Positions 45,501 through 56,412 of a stretch of DNA of 64,000 bases are shown one piece after another; within the stretch, counting starts at the first letter, position 1; each line of letters opens with the position of its first letter. The stretch is from Cloeon dipterum. Its lineage: Eukaryota > Arthropoda > Insecta > Ephemeroptera > Baetidae. The stretch covers positions 34,279,883 to 34,343,882 of the forward strand of contig NC_088789.1 in the NCBI RefSeq assembly GCF_949628265.1, given 5' to 3'. A program made the translations under genes and the position numbers. Under the pieces are notes generated by a model that saw only the letters and a list, made by a program, of their open reading frames with translations, ran no database searches and was not told the origin of the DNA.

Positions 45501-45634
45501 TATACCTGCGATTAAACAAATTTTAGGTCCAGGTTTAATTCTATCAAATTTTATTTCAGAAATTAAAAGTTGAGGATTTCTTGCGTCCAATAATTTATTT
45601 TACTGCCGATAAACTTACAGTGAACAAAACTTTC

Positions 45635-45870
45635 AGTTTTTGCAATTCTGATGGCTAGAACCCGAGATTTAGGGTTGCAAAGAACCTAAAAAATCGAAAA
45701 TGTTTTTTTTTTTGAAAATTTGGAAGAATTTCTCAAAACCAAAAATGAACATAACGTTGAAATTTTCAGTTTGGGTGTTTGTGTAGCGTGATTGCGGGGC
45801 GCACAATGAGATTTATTATTTTAAGGAATTGAGTTAATCGAGTGGCGGCGGGCGGCTAGTCCCGCAACTA
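45635..45870 (-). repeat. Dispersed repeat family 7
   Basis: Inverted partner of 9430-9700, with CCCGAGATTTAGGGTTGCAA and GTTTGGGTGTTTGTGTAGCG. Confidence 0.65.
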
Positions 45871-46429
45871 CGTACTCGCATATGTCGCGCGGGTTGCCAA
45901 TACAAATAATCCAGGAGTAAGCCGCGCCGCACCCAGCCAGCCGACTCAGCCGGTCTTTTGCTCGAGCAGCCAGCCGCCGACCTTTTTTATCGGCTGAGTA
46001 GCGCCAGCCAGCAAGCCGCCCGTAATATTTATTTTTTATCATTTTTTAATTTCACGTGCCCCCAAGTTACAAAATTTTGCGCCGCGTTCTCTGCTTCACG
46101 GAAATGTTTTCTCAAGTAGTTCATACTCGATAAGTCGATTGTCTTAAAAAACGCTGGGTGCTGTTTTTCGTGTTGGCTGCAAATTTATGTAGCTCGCAAG
46201 CAGGGTTCGCAAAACCGATTTTTTTTTATTTTCAGAAAACTGAAGTGCAAAACTCAAAGTACGAGAATTAGGTTAATTGCGAGATTGGCATGTAATTGTA
46301 AGCCGCTTTTAAAATTAAATGATGCAGATATTATATCGGTCGACATGGTACATTTTTTACATTTCCCGCATAAATCATTTTCATGGCTAGCTCGGGGGTT
46401 AAATGATTAAAATGAAGTGTGAAATTAAG

Positions 46430-47455
46430 TTGAGCATCTGTTGAAATTAATTTTTCTGGAAATTCATTTCAAACGAAGGTAATTCTAATTCAAAATGATG
46501 AGAAATGTAGAAATATTTTGTTAATTGCTGACTGTAGATAAATAACAAATTGTGATACTCTCTGCTCCAAATTAATTTCAATATGAGGCTATTATGTTAT
46601 CCTTATTTCATGCTCCCGCATTTTTTCTCATCCTCGTGGATAGAAATACTGAAATAAAAATTTAAAGGCCCAAATATATTTAAATGATTCTCAATTTCAC
46701 AGTTAGATGGTCCTTGTGCAAAAAAGAACAATCTGGATCGTGTTTCAAAATAAGCTCACATTTTGAGAATTTTGACAGCCAGAAAGGCCACGGTTTGATC
46801 CTCTTTATTCAGCATCTAAAAATAAATTCAAAATTTACGGGTTCGCCCGGCGTGTGCGGCTTGGCAGCTGTAGCCACACTCTCATTCTCTGCCGCAGCTG
46901 CTCTTTTTCTCTCCTCTCGGCGTCAGCTAATTCAGTCAGCTACGCGACTGTCAAGGTCAAGGTCTTTTATTTATTTTGGGTGACTCTTCCGCCCGACCTA
47001 CCCCAAGGCGCGGCGCACGGTGGAATAACAAGACTAAGTTTAAAATAACATATTGAGGGTTGAAAATAAATTATGCTATTCTTGGCAAGAAACAAACTAA
47101 AGCGTTCAGCATGAGCGATTTATTTCTATCTGACTGCTTCTTTTGCGACTATTAAGAGGCTCCTAACGAGGCACGGAGGCACCCACAACCAACGCTGGTT
47201 TGCTCGACGAGTTAAAAAGGGAGAGCACATGGAGGACAATGAACTCGAGAACGCGAGCCAGGGAAGAAAGGGAGAGTTCGGGTTTCGGGTTAGTGGGTCA
47301 ATGACTCACACAGCAGACGAAGCAACGCGCAGAGAGAAGGGAAATTTTATTGCCACGGCCGCCAAATTTGCTTCTTCGCAGAAAGTTGCCAAACCAAACG
47401 CCTAGGTGGCTTCAGCCATTCATAGTGGCCGCTAACATATATATCTTTTTGTTTT
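46430..47455 (+). repeat. Dispersed repeat family 2, longest copy
   Basis: About 1 kb. In order it carries a part shared with 57490-57900, the part shared with 37900-38460 (inverted), and the part shared with 14690-15010, 36000-36590 and 57955-58290. It defines the full element, which has no coding frame. The order of parts is constant, so this is one element and not a cluster of several. A diverged scrap lies at 50770-50870. Confidence 0.75.
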
Positions 47456-47799
47456 AGATTTAGATTTTTTATTTGTGCTTTGATATATAATGTATCCTCA
47501 TGTTAGCTGATTTTTTAGGGCAACCAACTAAAAACGAAACAATCGAATTATATTCACCAAGAAGAGTGTCGCAGTTCATGTTGAAAATCAGAGAGTTAGG
47601 CTTCGAACTCGGTGCCACTTTTTGAGCGATTTGCTGGCTAATTTCCGAGCTTGTTCTCATTGCGTGTTCGATAAATTCCTATATTTCTTGCAAAAAAAAT
47701 GAATTTGCTGACATTTGACGTTGAAATATTTCCATAATCCAAAAAAATTTCAAGTTTGGAGTTTGAATGCAGAAGGTTATGTTTGAGTCAGCAGAAATA
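47456..47799. other. Intergenic, nothing recognised
   Basis: AT-rich sequence without a gene or repeat that I recognise. Confidence 0.4.
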
Positions 47800-48330
47800 T
47801 TTATTTGCTCCACTGGGACTTGCCATATTTGGTAGGCCAAAAGGGTTAAACAGGCAATTAAAGAGATGTTTTTTTAAAGTGGCCAGGATCGTCGCAGCGG
47901 AATAATTATACAAAAAATATGGGGGTGGATAAAAATGTTTAAATAATTGAAGTTGTGGCCTTGGTAAGCATATCAATTTTATAAATAGCTTTTGGTTGAG
48001 CGGATGAGTTGGTGTGCGAAAATGAGGGGTCGCGCGCGTGCACGTGCAGTTTCGAGCGCTTTGAGGATTACGTTTAATTTGGACCAGGCAAGGAGAGGGG
48101 AGGTAAGCGAGCTGGTTGGCTAGCACACACTCGCGAAGCAAGTTTGCAAACCAGGCGGATAGACGAAAAGTCTCACTCTCCGCTCAGCGAGACTGAAAGG
48201 GAGGCAGGCGCAAATAAGTCGAGACGGAAGAGCTACACATTTCTCACCCACAATCAGCACTTTTTGTAAGTTTTCCAGCACTCGGAACTATTTCCCCGAT
48301 TAGAAAGCACCAAGAGGATTGATTTTTAAT
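47800..48330 (+). repeat. Dispersed repeat family 8
   Basis: AAGTGGCCAGGATCGTCGCA and ACACATTTCTCAC followed by CACTTTTTGTAAG match 62360-62790. The 117-codon frame on the minus strand (47788-48141) lies wholly in the repeat and is rejected. Confidence 0.65.
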
Positions 48331-48404
48331 TAGTATTCACTTGCAATTGAAGTTTTTAGTAATTTTAGTAATAGCGACTTTTGTGTCCTTATAACTAGAG
48401 AGGC

Positions 48405-48665
48405 GGTATATAATGTTCTACTTTTTTTGCTCTTTTTTTATCCGTGTCCGCGCGGACCGGGAAGGGCGCGCACTGCACTGGCACGAATGCTGAAACCCTG
48501 CAGGTGCCAATAACAATTACACCGCGAACGGATAACATTAAGTCCTTTGAAGGGCCACTTGCGCACTGCATTGAAACGCTAGACATTCGTCCCGTGAAGC
48601 CAAATCACGCGTGCAGGAAAGGTGCAGCCCGTCGAGCAATTTGAGCATTTCGCAGGGCCACTGTG
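48405..48665 (-). repeat. Family 1 repeat
   Basis: Inverted copy of the 2939-3365 element: TTTTTTTATCCGTGTCCGCG at the start and GAAACGCTAGACATTCGTCC inside. Confidence 0.7.
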
Positions 48666-48722
48666 CCCCATACATCCACACCCAGAACACAACAAAAATA
48701 TAACAAAACATTTTTTTATACT

Positions 48723-48834
48723 AGGAGGCGACACTTTTTAGTATCAGAGCTGCTACCCTAATACTATATAAATAAAGCTGATGTGCATATACATAGTAGG
48801 GTAGCTATCAGCTCTAATACCGAATGTCGCCTCC
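48723..48834. repeat. Hairpin MITE, copy b
   Basis: Arms of about 43 bases (GGAGGCGACACTTTTTAGTA against CTAATACCGAATGTCGCCTC) around a spacer of about 25 bases. Same arm family as 19228-19340. Confidence 0.75.
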
Positions 48835-49679
48835 TTATCTACACTTTATCCTTAGCGCAGCTCGCTAAAACTGGCGGATGCGGCTGACTCAATATTTGAG
48901 CAAAAAAGGCGCGTCACGGCACGGCTCGCTAAGACCTCTGGCAAGGCAGATAATAGAAAAAGCAGCAAGCGGAGTGCGGGGGGAGCTGACCTTGGCATTA
49001 TTATCGGCACATGACACATGAAATCCCCGTGGTACTGCACTGCCGTTAAAAAAGAGGCGCAGCAAAGGTTCCAAAGCATTCATATGCTTCGCTGCTCAAT
49101 TTATGGAGCAAAAAATGAATTAAAAAGAGGCGAATGCCAATGCAAGCCAGAAGATATCATCTTTTTTCTTAAATGATCAATGCTGGCATACAAATATTTT
49201 TAAACTAAGAATTTATTTAGATGTTGTAAAATTTTCATTCCAGTTTAAATGCTTTGGACCATGGTATTTGCAAAAAAAAGTAAATCGTGATAAATACGAT
49301 GAAAAATTGGCGGTTTCCATGAAAAATGTCATTTTTTACTTTAAATGTTGAGAGCAATTAAACTGTTAGAGAACTGCGAGAGTCGAAAGTCTAACTCTTT
49401 GATATGCGTATTTAAAATTCGCGCCAAACGACCACGCGTCTGGATCTGGTTGGCGGATGTGAAGAGGAAAAAGCAGACACAGGTCGCTCGTTTGACCGCA
49501 CTCCTATTATCGCAGCTGACGGCAAACCTTATTTTATCACGCAAGCGCTCTGTGGCTAAATTTTAGACGAATGCTGTAAGGCTGCCAAAAATGCCATGAA
49601 TATAATTAACCGTTGCTGCGTTTTCTCCGTCAATTTACTGAGCACTCCGCCAAAAGTCTAATTTATTTTAAAGAAAAAA
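48835..49679. other. Intergenic, nothing recognised
   Basis: No gene recognised. Short open frames overlap on both strands without domains. Confidence 0.4.
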
Positions 49680-50085
49680 GTAAAAGTATATTCGCCGAGT
49701 ATTCGCCGAGTATTCGCCGCCGCGTCGACCGCGACCCCTCATTCGAAAGTGCCCGCCGAGCGCTTTAACCCGCCGCGACCGGCTGACCTTTCTCAGGGTT
49801 ACCCGACCTGAAACCCTCGAACAGAGCGCCTAGGTGTTTGCCGCCCGACGACCGGACCGGCGGAGCGATTTTACCGCGCGCAACCCCTCCCCGGAAGCGT
49901 CTCGCCGGCGCGCACATCCCCCAACCACCCCGGCGACATTTCTCAGGGTGGCCGCCCTGAGATCTCTCCCAGAGAAACGCCTTCTCGTCGTTTCCGGCGC
50001 CGCAGGCGCCGGCGCGCCGGCGCGCCGCCGCCCGCGACCGGCTTTGGTGCGAATCCAAGTTGGCCCCCACATCGGAGCTTAGTGC
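49680..50085. other. GC-rich island
   Basis: Strikingly GC- and CpG-rich compared with the AT-rich surroundings. It starts with three tandem copies of an 11-bp unit (GTATTCGCCGA) and contains two related blocks (TTTCTCAGGGTTACCCGACC at 49791 and TTTCTCAGGGTGGCCGCCCT at 49938). Long open frames occur on both strands, as expected in GC-rich DNA, and none shows a domain. It could be an unmethylated CpG island at a promoter, or foreign or repeat DNA. Confidence 0.5.
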
Positions 50086-50199
50086 AAAGCGCTTGCAACA
50101 TTTGATATATTACAAAAGGAAAAGTTTAATAAACATTTAAATGTACGCAAGAGAATAGCGTGTCAAATATATTGGATCTAGTTATTACAATACGCATCG

Positions 50200-50520
50200 G
50201 TCTTAGGGTTTGCAAAACCCCGCATTTTACAGGGAAACCCACTGCATCGCAAAAAACTGTTTTTTTGCGGTTTTTTCTGCAATTTTGCTCAAATGTCACC
50301 AATAGACCGAAAATTTTAACTCTCATCGTAATTTTCCAAAGTTAAATAATATCGTTGTTGCTATCGGCATCGGCATACCGCGGCCTTAAGCGGCAGCTCA
50401 CGTTGCCGGCTCTCCTTGCTCTGCGCGCGCGAGTGGTGTCCAGGCAGGGGTGCGGCCGCCGTCGGACCGTGCATTTTGGCGCATTGCAAAATTGGCGAAC
50501 ACTAATCTGGTGAAAAAAAA
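50200..50520. repeat. Family 4 repeat, degraded
   Basis: GGGTTTGCAAAACCCCGCAT and CACTGCATCGCAAAAAACTG at the start, then a GC-rich interior and CATTGCAAAATTGGCGAAC at the end. Confidence 0.5.
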
Positions 50521-51759
50521 CGGTAATCGAATAATTTCGCACACCAGGTGCTTTTTGAGAAGCATCCCAACCCCTATCTCCTGTGCTTGCGGCGTCACAA
50601 AAGGAATAAAAGGAGGAAATGGCTGAACTGAACATTGTCCCAAAGCATAGGTTTTAGTTTAATTTTGCTCTTTGGTAACATGAAGATAGAAGTTAAGAGC
50701 ATATACTATAAACATATTTTTAACGGTGTTTGGCTATCTCCAAAGTGCAAAATTTTTATTCCGTTTTACAGTACGCGAAATTAACGCCTAATGAGGCACA
50801 AAAACAACGCCCGTTTGCTTGCTCGGCGGAGTTAAAAAGGGAGAGCACATGGTGCACAATGAAGCCGGTTCTTTTAATTTACAGAGAAAAGCCACACTTG
50901 TGTCTGTAGAAGTTGGTGTCGCATGGTTATTAAACAAATAAACACGTCAAGTTACCCAACTACTTAGTAGTTCATTTCTTAAAACAAAAAGGGTAAATCT
51001 AGAAATCTTGGGTTTCACACTTTATGTCACAATTTGGGGTTTATTGCTGTGCTCAATTGTTGAAGATATAATTGGGTTTATCTTTTTTATATGCTGTCAG
51101 AACTTACGGTACATTAATATATTATCAATTAATTGGAAAGTGAACATTAAATTGCGTGTCGAATACGTATTTTCAGTTTCCCGCGACAGCTAGGAAGAAT
51201 TGGAAATTAGAAAAGTCAAACTTGAGATAGGTTATGCATAAAATTATTTCAATTTATTTTGCACTTTCTGATCGCGGAGTACGCCGCTGTTTGGCGTTGT
51301 TTGAGGTTGCCTTGCGTACATACAACCGCGTTTGTTTATTTTTAAACAAGGGTTGATGGTAAAAATTATTTTAGAGTTAAAAAGTCGAGACGATCGACTG
51401 GACGTTCAGTATTTATCCAGGCATCAAAAATGCAGTTTGTTGATTTTTTCCGCCCATTTCGGAACTCTCTAAAATTCCGAAAAGCCTAGAAAATTTGTCA
51501 ATAGCATAGATGTCGACGTAAGAGGAAAATGTGGTTGTCTGTCTACATTATACATACATAGTATGCGAGTACGAGCGCGCGCGACTGCGGGAGGCGCTTA
51601 TTATACCCGCTGTGCGACTGCTGCTATTTCGCTCCACAAACATGGAATATTTTTGTATCAAAAAAGTCTCATTTATTTCTCTCAAAATCTTACATCAAAA
51701 TTGCGCATTTTTAAGAGTAAAATTTTTTAAGGTTAATTTTGTAGCCACCAATTTAAAGA
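50521..51759. other. Intergenic, nothing recognised
   Basis: A family 2 scrap at 50770-50870 (GGAGTTAAAAAGGGAGAGCA). The rest shows no gene. Confidence 0.45.
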
Positions 51760-52215
51760 TGTCGTGACACGACTCGGCCTGATTTGCCCCAACATGCGTC
51801 TGCAGACCTAAGGCGCGGCGCGCGGCCGCTACCCAAGAACAACACCGTCTTATGTATAAAATTGGTCTTTCTTTATTTTTTGCCTTAAACGACAAACGAG
51901 CACTGTATAACTTAAAGGAACTTAAAGGCGCCCCAAACTGTAATTTTCCCATCTCTGGCTGGCACGTGACACCCCAAGCGGTGTCACACCACCCCCGAGC
52001 TTTGAGGCGGCTTTCGCCGGCTCGGTCCACAGACGGTTGCCTGGCCTCTGCCGAGCAGCATCTCTCCTGCGCCTCTGCCTACTAGTTGCCCCTCTTTTGC
52101 CTTGCCAGCCACAGTAAGAATTTGTCGTTTATTTTCAAAGTCTCGTCCGCGTAACTTAATAACTTCAGTAACGTAATTTACGGCCAATTTCGCGATTGAA
52201 AGTAGTTTTCTCTCT
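51760..52215 (+). repeat. Dispersed repeat family 3, longest copy
   Basis: Runs from CTCGGCCTGATTTGCCCCAA through GCTACCCAAGAACAACACCG and ACACCACCCCCGAGC to TTTCAAAGTCTCGTCCGCG. It joins parts seen separately at 14205-14460, 32665-32990 and 42790-42985. Confidence 0.7.
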
Positions 52216-52319
52216 GTTAGAGTCACTCAAAACAACCTATATAATTTCTATAAGCCCAATTCTTCGCAGTTTGTCTTCCCCTGACCAGCAATATAATTAA
52301 AGGACAAAGTAATCTGAAT

Positions 52320-52500
52320 ATTTCATCATTAATTAAGGGCTCACTTAAGGAGCAGCCTTTTTTCTGTCTTAAAAAGCTCATAGATTATTATTTAAAGCGA
52401 CTGTCCTGATTATTCTCAGCTTGTGGCCTCGCGTGGCTCTCGACGCGGAATAATTAAGATTGGCTCCGGGACTTTATCAATTGTTTACAAGCAAATCTCA
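52320..52500 (+). repeat. Dispersed repeat, three copies
   Basis: Markers AGCTTGTGGCCTCGCGTGGC and GGAATAATTAAGATTGGCTC match 28855-29000 (same orientation) and 34350-34460 (inverted). Confidence 0.65.
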
Positions 52501-53655
52501 TGTTAGTTCGACTGATCTTGTTTGGGCCCTTCTGGCCGACGAAGGATTTAGAGTAAAATAGTAAGAATTAAATAATATCTGAGAGACGATTGATCGTGAG
52601 AGACAGCCGCCGCAACGATGAGTTAGAGGGATGGATCGGCGGCAGCGAAAAGGCTCGGCGAGGCCAAGAGGCCGCTCCAGTTCTGCGAGCTGTAAGCTAA
52701 GGGTTCGGAGGGCACTAATCATGTATTTTTGTATAGCTGTGTTGCAGATATTCGCAACAAAGGACTACATATTGTAGAAAAGCAATACGCCGAATTATAA
52801 CTCGTATTTTTTTTAACGGAAAATTTAAAATATGCGATTCCTGCACCACAATTTTAGATCACTTAGCAAATTTGCCTCTCGAAGACGCTTTTGGGATACC
52901 CCCAAATATATACATATTCCTTAAATGTACAAACCGAAATAATTTGACATTATTGTTCCATCCTGCGAGATCGCAAAAATTTTGCTATTTGTAGAGTAAT
53001 TTCTGAAGTGAATCCACTTTTGGCAGAGGTCAGAAGATGTCTGAAAACAAATAATATTAAGGACGATATTAATCTTTTTCATATCAGAAAAAAACTGATT
53101 TGAAGACTACACGAAATTTAAATTTCCACACGGTTTTAGGACGTTTCCTAAAATGTCTCCACAGCCCAAATTAAACTCAAAATTCTTATTTTAAAATCAA
53201 AATCCTATTTAAAGTGATGGTAACTATATTTACAAGTTCCTAAGACCGTTTTGCTGTAGTAAAAAATCAGGAATAAAGCTAAAGGAACAGGACAGGACAA
53301 GAAAATTCTATTTTCAAACAGGAAAACCTTTCCTGAATACTCGCTCTTGTATTTTAAATTAATTTCCACTCTGATTTAAGACTCAATCCAGCAGTTGTGC
53401 ATTCTGCTCTTAAAACGGTTCCTTTTTTATGTGATCAAACCAAAAATAATTCCAGCCAACCGAAGAATCGGTAAAACAATTTTTGATATTAATACAATCT
53501 TTGCTGTCGATTCTATGGCAATTGGATGGACAAATTTTTGGTTTTCTTAATGCACAACAGCGGGAATGAGTCTCGAACTGTAACGAAGAAGTAACCACTG
53601 GCCATAGTGACTTTTAAGCACTAATTGTAAGGGTTTTTGCAGCAGTCTTTTCAAC
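52501..53655. other. Upstream region of the caspase-tailed receptor
   Basis: No other gene. 52570-52640 is a repeat scrap. A CAG acceptor at about 53640 (TTTTTGCAG), 15 bases before the ATG at 53656, suggests a non-coding first exon further upstream, as in the other family members. I could not place its promoter. Confidence 0.4.
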
Positions 53656-56035
53656 ATGGTGGAACACAAGTCACGGAAGAAGAGGTGGATGCCGGAACCG
53701 AAGATGCTCGTCATCGCATTATGTGTCCTGATCTCTATTCCAAGCATGAAAGCAGGAGTTCTCATGAAGTTTGAAGATGATTTAGTCGACCACTGGGAAT
53801 TCGCGTTTGGCGCTTCTTGTAAGTATCTTTAAAGATTTGTGAATATGTAGTATGCAATTCGAACCACGATAAGTTTCTAGAACTTTAATATAATGTTAAA
53901 TTCATGATATGGGTACAAGTGAAACTTGCAATCAAATTTCCCAACAGGTATCGCACTGCTATACTATGTATCTTAAAGTTATTTCGATTTGCAGCAAAAG
54001 AAATTAAATACGACTACTGCAAGTACAACGCAACAAGTAAAGGCATGCAGTGCAAAAGTTTGCCACAAGCGTCTACAGATATTCGAAAAGTGTGTAATTG
54101 CACCGTTCAGCGTGATGAAACTAACGAAGGCTCGTTTTTCGCTGTCAACTGCAAAAGTGATTTAAGTAATGCCTTTAAATTTATTTATTTTTGCTGTTTG
54201 GTAATAAATAATTAATTTATTCATACCCTTCTGCTTTACTTCAGGCCACTGCCCTAAGAAACTGTCACTCACCTACGAGCAGGGCTCCTATTCAAAGTCT
54301 CCAGATCCAGATCCAGATGTCACAACGAGCGGAATAAACGGCTGGCTGGTGGTTTCCATAATTTCAATCGCTGTCAACGTTCTGCTCTTGACCACGAACA
54401 TATTATGCCTAATCAATGACAAAGTTCGTGCCTTTTTGAAAGGAAAGGGGAATCAATTGTGCTCATACCCCCGAAGAATTTACAGCAGGTTAATTAAAAC
54501 CTTATTAATTTATATTTGCCTAGCACAAATCCAATTATTTTATTAATTATATAATTTTTCTGTAGGATAATACATAGGGAGCAGGTGTATGAAAATGAAT
54601 CACGCGAGACAGGCCAGATGAAGGAATCAGGTATGAGCAACGAATGGGATGATAATATCAACCCAACTGTCTCAACAGGTGCAAATTTCAGTAAAATTAT
54701 AAACAAACTCTCGATAAATACGCAGATAATTTGACCGTTAAATTATGGTTTATGTTTAAAAAATATTTCTTACCTTGAACGTTATTTCTCCGTTATGAGT
54801 TGTCAGCGAGTTATGCACGTAATCTAAACGATCAATTTTTGCGTTGCGGATTACCACTACGGTCAGATTGGTCAGCCCATACAAATATATACCTCTGCCA
54901 ACCAATGCATGAGAACGTGGTCTGTCCTTTTGCAACATGCGAATAAATATAACTCAAAACGGGAAATTCGCTTATTTGGATGGAAGGAAATTTGTGATTA
55001 TAACATATTAGTTAAATGATACGCTTATTTCCTGTAAAAGTTATAGATTATTCGAGGGGTGTAAGGGAAATTCAAACCCGTCAGATCTTCAAGATTGTTT
55101 TTGATTTAGTCAATAAAATTCATCGTTTTGAAAATCGAAATTTCAGGTAAACACCTAGGAAAGCCAAAAGGAAGAGCAGATCTTGGCTTTTTTGAAGACA
55201 GTAACAACGAAAAAAATAGCGCACGCAAGTAAATTTTCCTAAAAAGAAGTTTCGTTATCCGATTTTAATATGAACTTTTCTCTTAAAAGCATCTGCGTAC
55301 TTTTCATACACTACAACTTCTATGGAATCAAAGACAGGGAACGAGATGGTGATAAAGAGGATGTAGTAACTCTGGAGAAATCCTTTTACGACGACCGGAA
55401 TTGTCACTTTAGAAGCCTGTCATCACCGCGAAAAGATCATCTGCTCCAACTTCTCTCTGATCAAGATAAGCTTTTGTCTCTTTTTGACCTAACAGCAGGT
55501 GCCAAACTTCATTATTTTGTTACACTGCAGACACTAATGAAATACTTTAAAAATAGATGGTGGTCCTTCTGTCCTGGTGCTTGTTTTTCTGTCACAAGGC
55601 AAAGAGGGAGAAAAAATATTAACCGATCATAGGGATGTGGAATCAAATGATTTCGAACACCTCACCAAGAAGGAAGTAAACGACGCACTAGAAAAATTAA
55701 ACAAATTTAAAACCTCATTACCTACACTCACCATATTTTGTGTAAGTTTTAAATTTTGGGTATGCAACATTTACATTCTTTAATTTATTCGCAGCCTTGC
55801 CGAGGAGGTTCAGACGAGGAAACTATCCGATCGGAATCATGCAGGATAACATCAACGGGAATGCACAATGCAGCTGTACCCTTCTCCACATTTGATTGTA
55901 ATCCATCTTAATAATGATGATGATGGTGTTGTATTCAGTACACATTTCTGTGTTTCAGCAACAAGTGCACCACTTGATTCTACACCCATCCAACAATTGC
56001 GCGAGAAAACGATCGAAAACGATGCTATTATTTAG
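53656..56035 (+). CDS. Receptor-like protein with cytoplasmic caspase p20-like domain, copy 10
   Basis: Nine exons: 53656-53818, 53995-54165, 54245-54488, 54566-54678, 55147-55228, 55290-55498, 55557-55741, 55795-55897 and 55959-56035. All junctions are GT-AG and phases agree, giving 448 residues. Exons 1-3 encode the family plan: signal peptide (MLVIALCVLISIPSMKAG), FEDDLVDHWEFAFGAS, KEIKYDYCKYNATSKGMQC, VCNCTV, VNC, HCPKKLSLTYEQGS, and a helix at about 145-168. Exons 6-8 (residues 259 to about 405) resemble peptidase family C14: CVLFIHYNF, then DVVTLEKSF, then VLVLVFLSQGKEG and IFCPCRGG. In active caspases the motifs are SHG and QACxG. Here Gln341 replaces His and CPC replaces QAC, while Cys391-Arg-Gly stays. 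There is no p10 subunit. So it is likely a scaffold or inhibitor, not a protease. An alternative in-frame donor exists at 54630. Confidence 0.82.
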
Positions 56036-56091
56036 TGGGGGGGCGGATTATGGCACTGCTTTTTATAGCTTGCCCTTGATACACACTCTAC

Positions 56092-56191
56092 ATGCTATCC
56101 TTATGCCTAGCATGGCCATTTTCTTTCAAGAGGCGGATTACGGCAACACAACCTTGAAAGAAAATTGCAACGTTGGGCATAATGATAGCAT
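56092..56191. repeat. Imperfect hairpin downstream of copy 10
   Basis: Arms of about 38 bases (56092-56130 and 56153-56191), sharing CCATTTTCTTTCAAG, with about seven mismatches. It starts 57 bases after the stop codon, so it may lie in the 3-prime UTR. Confidence 0.6.
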
Positions 56192-56203
56192 TGTACAGTG
56201 TTT

Positions 56204-56404
56204 TAGTGCTTTGCGCGGGAACAAATTTCAACCCAAACCCGCATCGAACCCGCTTATTTCGTACCGCACCCAAACCGCACCCATATCTTTTTTCAAAATT
56301 TGAAACCGCATCCGCACCAAACCGCACTACGCCAACCCGCACCCGTGGGTTTGGTGCGAGTTTGCTGGTTCAACCCTCAAACCCGCGACCCGCGCAAAGC
56401 ACTA
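56204..56404. repeat. 201-bp hAT-like MITE with perfect target duplication
   Basis: Terminal inverted repeats TAGTGCTTTGCGCGGG (16 bp, exact) and perfect 8-bp target duplications CAGTGTTT at 56196-56203 and 56405-56412. The interior is rich in AACCCGCA words. Confidence 0.87.
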
Positions 56405-56412
56405 CAGTGTTT

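Noticed and set aside
47788-48141. 117-codon minus-strand open frame
   Set aside because: It lies inside dispersed repeat family 8 and is not preserved in the copy at 62360-62790.
49765-50082. Overlapping frames of about 80-100 codons on both strands
   Set aside because: Expected in GC-rich DNA where stop codons are rare. No domain on either strand.
55270-55632. Reading straight through 55498 into the next bases as one exon
   Set aside because: Splicing out 55499-55556 (GT...TAG) gives the frame that matches the caspase motifs and continues in phase to the end. Read-through ends at an early stop with no domain match.
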